A stretch of DNA of 64,000 nucleotides from Blepharisma japonicum (taxonomy: Eukaryota; Ciliophora; Heterotrichea; Heterotrichida; Blepharismidae). The notes beneath the pieces were generated by a model that saw only the letters and a program-made list of their open reading frames with translations, was not told the origin of the DNA and ran no database searches. Position numbers and translations under genes: made by a program. Of this stretch, positions 21,228 through 31,820 are shown in pieces; position 1 is the first letter of the stretch, and each line of letters starts with the position of its first letter. The stretch is from assembly GCA_949751835.1 (NCBI GenBank), contig CATKHK010000034.1, positions 248,001 to 312,000 of the forward strand, given 5' to 3'.

Positions 21228-23120
21228 CTAAATTGCAAAACCTTCGTTGTTGCCGATTGAAAGCAAGTAGAATTTCTTGTTTTTAGCGTTAAATGACAAT
21301 AAGCGGCCGTTAATTGTAGACGTCACATAAAGAGCTCCAAATCTGCCTGCGTGATGGCCATAAAAGGACCCTCTAACAGGTGGCTCTCCAATTTCACGGC
21401 TTTCTCCATTTTCTATTTCCCATGCTATAGTGTTTTCAACTCCATCAGCTGTATACCCACCAAACACAATAATTCCATTATCAGCTTTGAATACTCCAAA
21501 CTGTGAAAGTCTTTCAGGAAGCTTCCAGCCTATTTTTTCCCACCTGAAGTTATATCTCAGCACTGAATTGCATGCTTTTTCATGCTTAATTCCTCCATAT
21601 AAGTATAATCCATCTTCCAATGATAAAGCAGCGGCTGCTTCTCTTGGCTTATTTAAATCTTCTAAAAACATCCAGTTAGTTTTGCTGGTTAAATTAAATC
21701 CTTCTACTTTTGAAGTGTTTTTACCACTAATTACGATAAGCAAATTTTTGTATATAGCAGCTGCATGCTTTTTGTGGACAACCTGAAGTTCATTTAGAGG
21801 GGTAATCTTATTGGTCTCCCAAAGCCAAGCTTTATCTTCTGAAATAATAAAAAGTCCTTGCTCTGATGGTACAATAGTAAAATCATTGTAAAGGTCAGCT
21901 TTGAGGTCATGATATGTGACTGAGTACTCGTTTGGATGATAAGTTATCATTTGGCTTGTTAAAGGGTTGATATAGGCTGCAATTTCTTTATAAGAAATCT
22001 GTATAGCTGGCTTTTCTTCTTCTTCTTCCTCCTCTTCTTCTTCTTCTTCTACCTGAATTGCAGGACGCATTGGGATATTTACTTCCACTTCTTGATGAGA
22101 AACTTGCTCTTCACTGCCTTCTTTCATCTGCTTATTATATATTCCCTCTCTCTTGACTTCAAAAATGATTTCATCTGCTTCAATCTCCTCAATGCTATCT
22201 TTTTTCGCAATTTTTGGTTCTCTTGGAGTGATTGGAGGGGGGAAAGTAAGCTCATAAGTTTTCATGACTGATTTTCAGAGTTTATATTCAGCAGTTGATT
22301 CATCTTGGGAAATAGCCTGAAGTGCATCAATTATAGAAGGGATTGAAAAGGCAATGCATTTTCCTGACTCTGCTCCTGCTATAATTCCTTTTAATTTTCC
22401 TGATGTTCCACAAATTCCTCCTCCGAGTGAACTAAATGGTAAAGACTTGGAAATTGAGAAAAGATTGTTATTAACGGCCAGAATTTCAATTCTTTCTTCA
22501 CTTAGTGTGGGCTTTTGCTGTGAAAAAAATAAAGCAATGCATTTATCGCCTGGAGAATTTTGATCACTTATGTCTAGCTCACAAAATCGTCTTTGACTCA
22601 GCTCATTTTTGGTATCTCTTGGAATATTTAGCTCAAGAATGACAAATGGCACTTTTTTCAAATCTATGTATGTGCTTTCTTTTAAAGTCAAAGTTTTCTT
22701 GTAATCGTAGAGCTGAATCTTTACTTTCTCAAGATCATTATTATTTAAAACTGCCTTTTTGGGAACTAAAACATGCTTAGGAGTCAGAAGCAATGCTGTG
22801 AATTTATTGCTGTCTAATGAAAAGCTACATGTCGTTTGAGAAAGAGGGTAAATTGGCATTGTTGATGAAATTTTTACTTCTTCTTTGACTATCACTGCAA
22901 GTGTGAGCGTGCTTTTTTTGCGTAGGGCTTGGGCTAGCTGATTTTCTGAAGCCAATTTAACTCCATTTATTGTAAGATAAAAATTGGAATCATTGAGTTC
23001 TGGATAAAAGGATTTTACTTCTGAAAGGATAGTATTCATATCAGTAGACTCTTTTAGTTGTCTAGTATCTCCTCTATGATTAACATAAATTTTCTTTCCA
23101 CTGCCACAACAAGCACCCAT
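21228..23120 (-). CDS. Lipid-anchored protein: protease-like domain plus acidic linker plus kelch-like repeats
   Basis: A 630-residue single frame, joined across a TGA-Trp at 22275-22277. The N-terminus MGACCGSGKK fits N-myristoylation at Gly2 with palmitoylation at Cys4/5. Residues ~15-75 look like a ubiquitin/PB1-like fold. Residues ~85-275 resemble a trypsin-like beta-barrel (FTALLLTPKHVLVPKKAV and SSLGGGICGTSGKLKGIIAG in the position of the GDSG loop), but a convincing His-Asp-Ser triad is not seen, so it may be inactive. A Glu run (12 Glu near residue 370) precedes five kelch-like units (LYLYGGIKHEK, GIIVFGGYTADG). I infer a membrane-attached scaffold. The substrate and pathway are unknown. 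Confidence 0.75.
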
Positions 23121-23209
23121 TTATTTTGAAAATATAATAAATTTTTTTCAATAAATAGGCTAATCTTTGAATAAAGAATTATTTGCTATAAATGACTATT
23201 AACTATCTA

Positions 23210-24928
23210 TCACATATCTTGCAGTAAATCTCCATCAGGAGCCTCCAAATCAAACACATCCATAGCTGACTTTCGAGCATTGAAAGCAGCAGCCATTGCT
23301 TCTTCCTGTCTCAAATGATCATTAAAGCTTTTCAGTTGTTTTCGAAGGCCTCTTATCATTTCTTCTTTCATAGCGAGCACTTTATCGAGCTCACAAACAT
23401 ATTGGTCAACATCACTTCCTGGCTTATCAACTTCGCTAAGAAGCGCCATTTGCACTTTAATTGCATCTACCATGTCGTCTATTGTTTTCCTATGTGCATT
23501 AATAAGCTGCTCTTCTTCAGTTAAAATAATGCCGATAAGGTTTTCATGGGTTGCAGTAAGCTCTTCAAGGTCCATGTTTTGAGCTTCTTCAAATATGTGG
23601 TTTGAAGAAGGAGCTGGAGGCTGGGGCTGAGGTTGAGGTTGAGGAGGAGCCAAGTTTTGATGAGTTTTTGGAGACGTGAAGCCACCTCCAATTCTGCTTC
23701 TTGGCTTGTCTTGAGTAACTACAGGCTTAGTACCATTTCCTTTAGCTGTATATCGATCAGAGTCTTCTTTGACTGTGATCTTCGGCATATTATTTGTGGC
23801 TTTAGGTGAGATATCTTCGTCTTCTTCCTCATCTTCGCCACTTTTGACATATCTCACTACATTAGCATTTTGTCTTGGGAGCATAAGAATATTAGCAAGC
23901 TGATCTGCCCCTCTTGTAGCTGCTGCGCTTCCTCCACCTCCTTTTTTTAACTCTTTCACTCGATCAGCATATCTCAATGAATTCAATGTATGCTCACAGC
24001 TTGTAATCCCAGGCGAAACATTTGCGATCATAACAGTCCTGCAGTTCCCTACAAAAGAGTCTTTCAGAACCAAGGTAAGCTTGCTTCCTCTGAATGGTGT
24101 ATGTTTTTTATCTTGATCTAAAGCTCTTATGCATTCTTTTAAAGCTAGCAGAGATTTATTGATTTCTGCTCCGTCCATTCTTGTTTTTCCATCAGAATTC
24201 TGAGTATCAGCTCCTCTCTCACTTCCAGCCAGATCAATAAACGTCACCTTCCCGACTGCTTTTCGCTTTTCTCTCAACGAAATTTCTAAAACGCCATGAG
24301 ATCTTGACGAATCTTCATTTGCTCCTGTCGTCCCTGTTGTCCTTGCAGCTAGGCCAAAACTGAGGATTTGCATTAAAGTTTGCACATCTTCAACTGGCTT
24401 ATATTGCAGTCCCACAATATTCACATTTTGCTTTGCATCTTCTCTCACATGCAGTATTTGCCTTTCATTCAAAAGATCATGGAGTTTCCCACAATAAATT
24501 TCATAAAAAGATACCCAGAGTTTTATATTTGGATAAAGCTGCTCTCGGTAATAAAAAAGGTCATTAGCCGCTAGCAGATACAAGCCTGGAGTTTGAGCTT
24601 CTCCCATCATTGTGTATGTTTTTCCACTCCCTGTTTGTCCATATGCGAAACACGTAACTTTTGCACCTTGAAATGCAGCTTGGACTATAGGTTGGACTGT
24701 GGCACGGTAAAGTTGTTCATTGGTGATATCTTCACTGAATACACCGTCAAATGTGAAATGATGCTCCTCTATATATTTGGTTAAATCTACTTTTACTTTT
24801 TCCTCAGTGACTACAATTGTTTGATGTGACCGCTGAGAAAGAATATCAATTTCTCCTCGTGCCTTTTCTTTAGAGTTTAGAGGCCGCTTGCGGACTATCA
24901 CTTGGATTTTCTGGTCTCGATCTACCAT
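23210..24928 (-). CDS. Kinesin-13 microtubule depolymerase
   Basis: A 572-residue protein with the motor almost at the N-terminus. Motor motifs are IQVIVRKRPLNSKE (kinesin-13 form), AYGQTGSGKTYTMMG, NEDSSRSHGVLEI, FIDLAGSERGAD and the family-specific KECIRALDQDKKHTPFRGSK then LKDSFVGNCRTVMIANVSPG. After residue ~335 come an acidic stretch, a Pro/Gln run near 440 and a coiled coil (~480-540). Animal MCAK has a long N-terminal domain before the motor; here only ~6 residues precede the first strand, as in some protist kinesin-13s. The role is ATP-driven depolymerisation of microtubule ends in spindle and cilia length control. It needs no UGA codon or intron. Confidence 0.92.
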   Translation of the reverse strand: MVDRDQKIQVIVRKRPLNSKEKARGEIDILSQRSHQTIVVTEEKVKVDLTKYIEEHHFTFDGVFSEDITNEQLYRATVQPIVQAAFQGAKVTCFAYGQTGSGKTYTMMGEAQTPGLYLLAANDLFYYREQLYPNIKLWVSFYEIYCGKLHDLLNERQILHVREDAKQNVNIVGLQYKPVEDVQTLMQILSFGLAARTTGTTGANEDSSRSHGVLEISLREKRKAVGKVTFIDLAGSERGADTQNSDGKTRMDGAEINKSLLALKECIRALDQDKKHTPFRGSKLTLVLKDSFVGNCRTVMIANVSPGITSCEHTLNSLRYADRVKELKKGGGGSAAATRGADQLANILMLPRQNANVVRYVKSGEDEEEDEDISPKATNNMPKITVKEDSDRYTAKGNGTKPVVTQDKPRSRIGGGFTSPKTHQNLAPPQPQPQPQPPAPSSNHIFEEAQNMDLEELTATHENLIGIILTEEEQLINAHRKTIDDMVDAIKVQMALLSEVDKPGSDVDQYVCELDKVLAMKEEMIRGLRKQLKSFNDHLRQEEAMAAAFNARKSAMDVFDLEAPDGDLLQDM

Positions 24929-25065
24929 TTTTGAAATAATTTAGATCAAGATGAAATTATATGAATTAATTTAAAAATGATAAGGATCATAATGGAATTT
25001 AAATGTAAAAATGCAAAGGCTATAAGGGTAGATATTGAGGTAATATTAAGTGAATTATTTTATCA

Positions 25066-26343
25066 TTAACTCTCTTCAATTAAGTCTTCAAGATTTTCTC
25101 CGAGCTCAAAGTCTTGAGGTCTTGCTTTGTCTAAATCTTGGATTCTAAGTACGTCTTTTCGCTTTTTCAAGTCTTCAATATCTTTTTTCTCCTTTAATTT
25201 CTTTTGTGCAACTTTGGCTCTTTCATAATTTTCTCTCTCTTTTTCTTCCTTTTCAAATTTTTGCTTCATTTCTTTTTCTCTCTTATAAACATTTAGCTGA
25301 TCCTTCATTTCTTCATTCAGCCTATACCTGAATTTTTTATTTTGGTCTTCTCCAGGATTTCTAGCTTTATCAATTGAGCCAAAAGGTTTTCCAATTGGCT
25401 TGCAAGCAGCATTCACATATTTGGGATCGCCACATTTTAAAAGTTCACAAAGCATGACCCTTTTCTCTTCCAATCCTAGATTAGAACAAGGAATTGGTAA
25501 TAACTTATCATAATCTGTATTAAAAAGTGCCAAAGCAATTTCATCTAAAGCTTGCTTAAATCCTTGAAAATTCATATTTCTCTGCAAAACTGCTGTCCTT
25601 TTGAAAATATCCAGCAACTCCTGTTTAGTCAAAAATCTTTTTCCTTCAACTTTTTTCTCATTATAAATTTGAAAGGATTTGCAGAAAAATAAAAAACTCC
25701 CAGAGTCTATTGTATCGATGGCTTCTCCAATATTCTCAAATGTAGGATTTTTCCCTGTCATCATATGCTGCTTAGAGTAGAAATTAAAAAGATCCTGAAT
25801 TCCTTTTTCTTCTTGTGCATATACTTCTCGTCTGAAGCTAAAAGATACACTGTCTGCTTTATTAGCTTGAGACACAATTTTTCTTTTGCTGGTTAGTAAT
25901 TCTAGAAGTTGCCGAATTGAAGCAGTTTCTTCAGGATCTTTTGCTTGCTTTAGAAGGACTTTATACTGTTTTATTGATTTGTCTAAGTGCTGGAGGAATA
26001 GCCTTTGGAGCTGAGCTGTTTTATTAGACTGAAGCTTGTGGGAAACTGCCCATCCAGCAAGTAATTCAAAAAACTCGTGAAAAGTTTGAAGTTGTGAGTC
26101 TCGATGCCTTGCTCTTACCAAATTTATAAATGATGGGATTAAACTTGGCAGCTCCTCAACTGCTAATTCTAAGGAATCGACGATTTCTTGCAGAATTGAT
26201 TCTGCATTTTGTACAAGATCAGTTTGATCGTTAGAGGATTGATACCTTTTATAAATGTTTAGAAGATCAGATTTATGCTCTTCCATGTGCATCACAATAG
26301 AATTTGGTTTCCTTTGTTGTTGATTTTGCACTTGTTTTGACAT
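25066..26343 (-). CDS. Conserved-looking helical protein with a charged coiled-coil C-terminus
   Basis: A 425-residue protein, not recognised with confidence. Residues ~20-160 look all-helical. Residues ~200-300 contain a segment (FLFFCKSFQIYNEKKVEGKR then FLTKQELLDIFKRTAVL and MNFQGFKQALDEIALALF) with the texture of EF-hand or ARM-like helices, though canonical Ca2+ loops are not clear. Residues ~330-405 form a Lys/Glu-rich coiled coil. The end is acidic (DFELGENLEDLIEES). I suspect a ciliary or cytoskeletal protein from its style, but that is only an impression. The CSN1 gene on the same strand lies 38 bp upstream of its start. Confidence 0.7.
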   Translation of the reverse strand: MSKQVQNQQQRKPNSIVMHMEEHKSDLLNIYKRYQSSNDQTDLVQNAESILQEIVDSLELAVEELPSLIPSFINLVRARHRDSQLQTFHEFFELLAGWAVSHKLQSNKTAQLQRLFLQHLDKSIKQYKVLLKQAKDPEETASIRQLLELLTSKRKIVSQANKADSVSFSFRREVYAQEEKGIQDLFNFYSKQHMMTGKNPTFENIGEAIDTIDSGSFLFFCKSFQIYNEKKVEGKRFLTKQELLDIFKRTAVLQRNMNFQGFKQALDEIALALFNTDYDKLLPIPCSNLGLEEKRVMLCELLKCGDPKYVNAACKPIGKPFGSIDKARNPGEDQNKKFRYRLNEEMKDQLNVYKREKEMKQKFEKEEKERENYERAKVAQKKLKEKKDIEDLKKRKDVLRIQDLDKARPQDFELGENLEDLIEES

Positions 26344-26381
26344 TAAAGTTAATTGATTTTAAAATTAAATGTTCTTAATTA

Positions 26382-27626
26382 TTATCTCTGCCCTTTTTTC
26401 ACGTCTTTGACAATGAGTTTTTGCTGAACCATGTTCATTCTTAATAGCATTGATTCGTTATTTCTCAAAACCCGCTTTCCAATATTAAGGGCTTCTCTAT
26501 ATGTGACTACTTTTTCGTTGGCAAATCTGCTCTGAATGATTTTATTGTGACTGTCTATTCTCGCTTCCACAGTCCCATCCATAATAAGTCTTGCAACCTG
26601 CTTCTCAATATCTTCAACGCTGCTATTAAATGCATGAGCTAAAACATCTAGTTTCACTCTTTTGAAAGGCTTCAAAAAGTCCGCAATAGCTCTGTTCTTG
26701 ATTTCTAAGTAAACATCTGACAATTTAGCGCCTATAAACAAGTCATATCTCAAGCTATCTCTAATAGAATTCAATCTCTGTATCAAATCGAAATATCTGC
26801 ACGATAAGAAAGCATCTAAAATTTCAATGCATCTTGGTTCTTCTTCCAGAAACGTCCCAAATGTCTTAGACTTCAATATTTCATTTTTCACTTCAGATCT
26901 GTCAAATGATATCAGAGCACACAAAGTAGTATATATCGCAATATCAGAGTCAGTAAGAAATTCATGGTAAATCTGTCCTTGTTTTACCTCTAAAAACGCA
27001 CGGGCTGCTTGCTTGTAGTTTTTACTTTCCAAATGGCAAACTCCAACAATAGCTTGGACTACAGATTTCAGAGGGATTGAAGCTGTTCCAACTGATATCG
27101 CTTTTTGGCAGATATTCTGGGCATAAGAAAAGTTGGATTTTTGTAGAGCTGCTCTAGCGATCTTGGTATATAACTCATATTGTTGATCTTTGGTGCTCTG
27201 AATGTCTTTAAGCCTCATATAAGTCTTTAAAGCGAGCCCAGGTTCTCCAGCATCTAGAAACATGTCGCCTTCTTCGATGATGCTTATTTTCATTGAGTCT
27301 TTGAGCCCTGCATTTTTGGCTTGGTTAACTGCAAGCTCTTTTCTTTCAATTTGCTCTTTGAATTGAAGTTCCCAGTCTTTGAAAGAGTCGTTGGACATAT
27401 AGTGGTCTGAGTTTAAGAAGCTGAGATCTCCTAAATGAGTTGTGACTATTTGGCGAATCCTATCATAGAGATGAACTTTCCCCTGAGTGTGAGCAAGCTC
27501 CAAGGCTAGTTTTCAAGCTTCTCGTTGCCCTGGAGAACCTGAGGCATTGCGATCAGCAACTGCAAGGCAGCGAAGAACGGAGCCATTTCCAGAGTATTGA
27601 ATAACATACTCGCCCAGATTGACCAT
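26382..27626 (-). CDS. CSN1: COP9 signalosome subunit 1 (CSN1/GPS1)
   Basis: A 414-residue protein; TGA at 27525-27527 is Trp, and the start is the ATG at 27626. The N-terminal part (EYVIQYSGNGSVLRCLAVAD then LYDRIRQI) matches the start of the CSN1 helical repeats. Residues ~90-280 are TPR/HEAT-like helices (LDAGEPGLALKTYMRLKDI). The PCI winged helix follows (FKRVKLDVLAHAFNSSVEDI, VARLIMDGTVEARIDSHN). The alternative, proteasome lid subunit RPN7, shares this layout, but the ending NESMLLRMNMVQQKLIVKD looks more like CSN1. CSN removes NEDD8 from cullins. The ~330 nt to the divergent RPB3 gene hold both promoters. Confidence 0.8.
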
Positions 27627-27960
27627 TTTATTATTTACAATTGTCTATGATTATCTATCTGTGCTATTCTGTTTAATTTTATATGATACTCTATTTTTAT
27701 TTCTATGAGCCTCTGATGAGGCAAAGACAAAATTTCCGGTCGCTAAATTTATGATTTTAATATAGGATACTAAACACAATTAAAAAAATATATAATTTTC
27801 ATGAAAAAAGGTTTAAATACAAAGTTTTACTTCCTTTATAAATTTATTTTCAAAGTTTCTCTTATTAATTGCAAATTTTATTTAGTTTTCACTAAAAATA
27901 ATCTACTCACCAATCTATCTTCTCACTTTGACTCAAATATCTTAATCTATAATCCATTTT
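27627..27960. promoter_or_regulatory. Divergent region between CSN1 and RPB3
   Basis: 334 nt between two start codons facing apart. It is AT-rich, with pyrimidine-rich tracts near the RPB3 start. No recognisable element is shared with other promoters in the window. Confidence 0.4.
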
Positions 27961-28881
27961 ATGAGTGAAGTTTACAGAGGGAGAGCTCCAAACATCGAAA
28001 TCAACAAAATCACTCGCGAAAAAATAAAATTCACTCTTTCCGGTGTCGATTCAAGTGTCGCTAACTCTTTGCGTCGCGTCATGATCGCCGAAGTCCCTAC
28101 AATGGCAATTGATGTCGTTCATATCCACACTAACACAAGCTCCCTCCACGACGAATTCATAGCTCACAGACTTGGCTTGATCCCTCTCATCAGTGAAAAC
28201 CAAGACAACTACGATTTTCCTCGTGACTGCAAGTGTACAGGCCACTGTGAACATTGCGCAGTCCAGTTCAGATTGAAAGTAAAAAATCAAGAAGGTGGTG
28301 TGTTAGATGTTACGTCCCGCGATCTTCGTCATCTGTCACAACAAGGCAACGATGTCCGTCCTGCTGACTCAGACGGCCCAATCCTCATTTTAAAACTCAG
28401 AAAAAATCAAGAAATTGACATTACTTGCAATGCAAGAAAAGGGATCGGCAAAGAGCATGCAAAATGGTCACCAGTGGCCACAGCTGTTTTTAAATACACC
28501 CCAGATATATACTTAAATCAGCAGAGACTTGAAACCCAGTTCACTGCAGAAGAGAGGAAAGAAATAGTTACCAGCTGTCCAGTAGGGGTTTATAAACTGA
28601 ATGAGGAAAGCAATATTGAAGTAGTGAAGCTGAATAAGTGCATGTTTTGTGAGGAATGCATGAGGAAAGGAGAGATGATTATTACGAGAAGTGCTTCGGC
28701 GCTGCTGAATGTGCATGATAATGTTGTGAGGGTTTCGCAGCTAAAGGATAGGTTTATATTCAAAGTGGAAAGCTCAGGGGCTTTGAAGCCAGAAAGCATT
28801 GTAAGTAAGGCGTTTACAATATTGACAAAGAAACTAGATGATATCAAGCAGTTGATTCCACCTTTAATAAATACTAGATAA
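27961..28881 (+). CDS. RPB3: RNA polymerase II subunit RPB3
   Basis: A 306-residue protein of the alpha-like D family: NIEINKITREKIKFTLSGVD, SLRRVMIAEVPTMAIDVVHI, FIAHRLGLIPLIS and a zinc-binding cluster DCKCTGHCEHC matching the RPB3 form (C-x-C-x3-C-x2-C), then KARKGIGKEHAKWSPVA-like sequence. RPB3 pairs with RPB11 to nucleate Pol II assembly. RPAC1 (Pol I/III) is the paralogue; its usual extra N-terminal residues and lack of this zinc cluster argue for RPB3. The C-terminal region has a second Cys pair (CMFCEEC) as in ferredoxin-like insertions of some D subunits. The 5' half uses noticeably more C-ending codons. No intron or UGA. Confidence 0.9.
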   Translation: MSEVYRGRAPNIEINKITREKIKFTLSGVDSSVANSLRRVMIAEVPTMAIDVVHIHTNTSSLHDEFIAHRLGLIPLISENQDNYDFPRDCKCTGHCEHCAVQFRLKVKNQEGGVLDVTSRDLRHLSQQGNDVRPADSDGPILILKLRKNQEIDITCNARKGIGKEHAKWSPVATAVFKYTPDIYLNQQRLETQFTAEERKEIVTSCPVGVYKLNEESNIEVVKLNKCMFCEECMRKGEMIITRSASALLNVHDNVVRVSQLKDRFIFKVESSGALKPESIVSKAFTILTKKLDDIKQLIPPLINTR

Positions 28882-29098
28882 TAAATTTCAATGGATTCTT
28901 GGTTATTTAGCTTAGTTTGGTAAAAATATAGAAAGTCATAAAAAACACGTTAAAGGGGGAATTTCATTATTTTAGGAGTTAAGCAATTATATTTATTGAA
29001 ATAATCATATAAAAATATTCACGGCTCATATATTATTAGTTAAATTTGCCTTGATTATGAATGTCCTATCTATTTTAAAATCGTTATATATATCAAAA

Positions 29099-30382
29099 CT
29101 AAAAGTTTTCGGTATAAACTTTGCTAATTTTTTCATTTACTGTTGTGTATGGCAAGCCAAGATCAGTTGCAAGTAGTTGGACCGCTATATCCCCAGGCTT
29201 AGAAAGATGCTGGCCTAAAATAACTACTTTCAGAGCTTCGCACACTCTTTCCAGTAATTTATCAGCCGCTTCTAAATATTCCCCAGATCCAAAAGAATAA
29301 TTAATCGCAATCATATCTTTTAATTCCACAATCGGTCCTGGATAATTTTCTAAGCTTAATCATTCATGTTTCAATAGCTCTTGTGCAGTTGGCCTTTTAC
29401 TGCTGTTTTCATTTAAGCATAAGCACAGAAAATCTTTAATTTGAGGTGTAAGCCTATTTACCATTGGATTAGCTTCAATAGAATGAAAAGCACAGCATTC
29501 ATTTGAAGTAGAAGGAATCAGGTCAGAATCCCCAATAACAGAATTCAAAACTAAAAGTCCAATAGAATAAATATCAACTGCAACTGAAGGAACTTTGGTC
29601 CGTAGCCTTTGCGATAATCCTAATCCAAACTTAATAGATCCAGATTTCGTAAAAAGTACTTGAGAAGTAGAAATTCCTCCATATGTTTCTCCTTTCCCAT
29701 GGAAATACTTAAGGCACTCCAGCACCTTTTTAGCAATAAATGAAACTTGCCGTTCTGGTAAGCTTCCGCATGTGTCTATTAAATTTTTCAAGCTTCCCCC
29801 TGGCATATATTCCATAACCACACTAACAACTCCTTCAGGGGAATTCCAAAAGGTTGCGCTTACTTTTAGCAATTTTTTATGTCTTTGTTGGGCATTTTGC
29901 CATTTTCCGATTCAGTCTCTGAGATGGGCTCTTTCATCACGGGTGCTGATTGGGATTTGTTTTATAGCGAAGAGTTCTAAGGTTTGGGCATGAAGCACCT
30001 TGCGGATGTTTCCATTAAGTGACTGAGAATTTAAACTTGAAAGCGTTATCATTTCCTCAAGCTGCACTTGACACTGTGGAAGGATTATTTGGCCTTGGTT
30101 CCTTGCCTTAGAAAACGGCTCATACAGGTCGCTGTTTTCTTGCTTTCCAGGAAGTTTTTCGAGCTGTTTTAAAGCTTTTGTTAGTTTTGCGTGCTCGGTC
30201 GGCATTACCTTTATAGGTGACAGAAGGTTTTTCATTTTTTTGTATTCTTCAGCCTCAGAAATTTCTTCGAAGTCTTTTTTCTTCATTTTCTTGATGGGCT
30301 GTGAGAAAGCCTTGGGAAGTCTGCTTGAGACAATAGGCTTGGGGAGGTTCTTGGCTTTAGAATCAGTAGCAATTTTCAACAT
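29099..30382 (-). CDS. STE/MAPKK-like protein pseudokinase
   Basis: A 427-residue protein joined across two TGA-Trp codons (29912, 29360). Residues 1-105 are a basic, disordered N-terminus. The kinase fold begins near 110: the VAIK-type Lys is present (LFAIKQIPI), the hinge is VVMEYMPGGSLKNLID, and the helical lobe is VSFIAKKVLECLKYFHGKGE. The catalytic loop, however, reads YGGISTSQVLF where HRDxKxxN is expected, and the DFG site reads IKFGLGLSQ. The Gly-rich loop is also absent. Hence the catalytic and metal-binding Asp residues are missing, and the protein should be a pseudokinase or scaffold. The final ~75 residues resemble the C-terminal extension of MAPKKs. Its nearest neighbour is a PP2C on the same strand. 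Confidence 0.8.
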
Positions 30383-30506
30383 CTAATTTAAATGAATATA
30401 ATAATCTTGAAATAAGATAAATATGGATTTGAAAGAAATCTTCAAGTTAAGAAACCGCACTATTTATTCTATTTTTAGAAATTAAGGGTTTGGGAATTGT
30501 GGCATG

Positions 30507-31820
30507 TTAATTTAAAACATTTAAAAAAATCACAATAACTGTGATGTCGTCAATTGAGTCGTCTTCTTTTTGCCATCTGCTGACTGCTTCTTTGACCAGT
30601 CTATCACAGCAGGCCTCTGTTTTGCCAGATTCTCATGATTCTTTTACCATATCTACAGCTTCTTGGCTACTTATAAATTCCCAGACTCCATCAGAAGCCA
30701 GTATAATGAATTTATCTTGTGGTTCTAGCTTTCTTATGACGATTTCTGGCTCAGCTGAAACCCCAACTGATTTTGCAACAAGGTCGCCGATAGATCTAGA
30801 CATAGCCAAGCCAGGAATTTGCTGGTCTTGAACTCATACTCTGTATGGGCCTAAAGGCTGTCCATTATCATCATAATAAGGCTCAATTCTTCCATTAGCT
30901 CTTATTATTCTTGCACTTTCGTCAGGCAGATCAGGCTTATGATCTCTTGACAAATCTACTGTATTTCATGCATTTTCGTACTTCTGTGCCAAAACTGCTC
31001 GGGAATCCCCTACATTTCCACATATTATTGAAGATCCTCTGATAAAAAGCGATACAAGTGTGCTACCAGAGAACTCTGCATTTATCATACTCTCCTGTAT
31101 AAGTCTCTCTACTAGTAAGATGCCATTTACTAATGCCTGGGCGTATGAATTTATTTGTGTTTCATTCTCAGGCAGACCTTGCTCTACTGCAATTGGGAGT
31201 TTTTCTTTTAGAAACCCTGAGACTTCGTGCCCAAAGACTCCATGCCCATCACATACAGCAAAAAGGTACTGTCCTTTAATACCTTGTAAAAGAGGTTGAA
31301 TAATAAAGGCATCTTGGTTATATTTTTTGGGCCTCCCCATCATGCTCCCAGCTCTGGTTTTATAAGCACAGCGAGTTACTACATTAATTACACTATTTGC
31401 ATATATGGGCGACATAGGAGGAGTAATCATGCTTGCAGTCCTTTTTTTGGCACTGGGAGGTTTTGATTTAGAATCTCCAACAAGTGTAGCTGAAGGAGTG
31501 AATGGCAATTTTTTTTGCTCTTCTAATAATAGCTGATCAGGAATTAAGAGCCGTGGAAGCTTGCGACTTCTGACATTAGATTCTGGACTTGGACGGTTAC
31601 TGCGGGATTTTGTAATCCTTATTACTTTAGGTTTTTCTTCAACCCAAGCCACTTTTGGGTTTGTTAAAGTGCCTCTTGAGGAGACTTTTCTCATAGTTTG
31701 AATGTCACGCATAATTCGACTTTTAGGCATTACATTTGTGGGAGAAAGTGAAAGTCCCTTTGAAGATGAAGGGCTAATTGGGTGTGTTTCAGATCGTTTA
31801 TGTCTTGGATTCTCAAACAT
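30507..31820 (-). CDS. PP2C-type Ser/Thr phosphatase with long basic N-terminus
   Basis: A 437-residue protein. The catalytic core (~150-435) has all PP2C motifs: AVCDGHGVFGHEV, CGNVGDSRAVLAQ, SRDHKPDLPDESARI, GLAMSRSIGD, ASDGVWEFISS and DDITVIVI. Three TGA codons encode Trp, including AW-NTVDLS and VKES-W-ESGK. The ~150-residue N-terminal part is basic and Ser/Pro-rich (many KxxR and SP pairs), likely disordered and regulatory. Mg/Mn-dependent dephosphorylation is expected, since all metal-binding Asp residues are in place. The start at 31820 (MFENPRHK) is preferred; an in-frame ATG at 31886 would add 22 residues encoded by AT-rich, UTR-like DNA. Confidence 0.9.
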
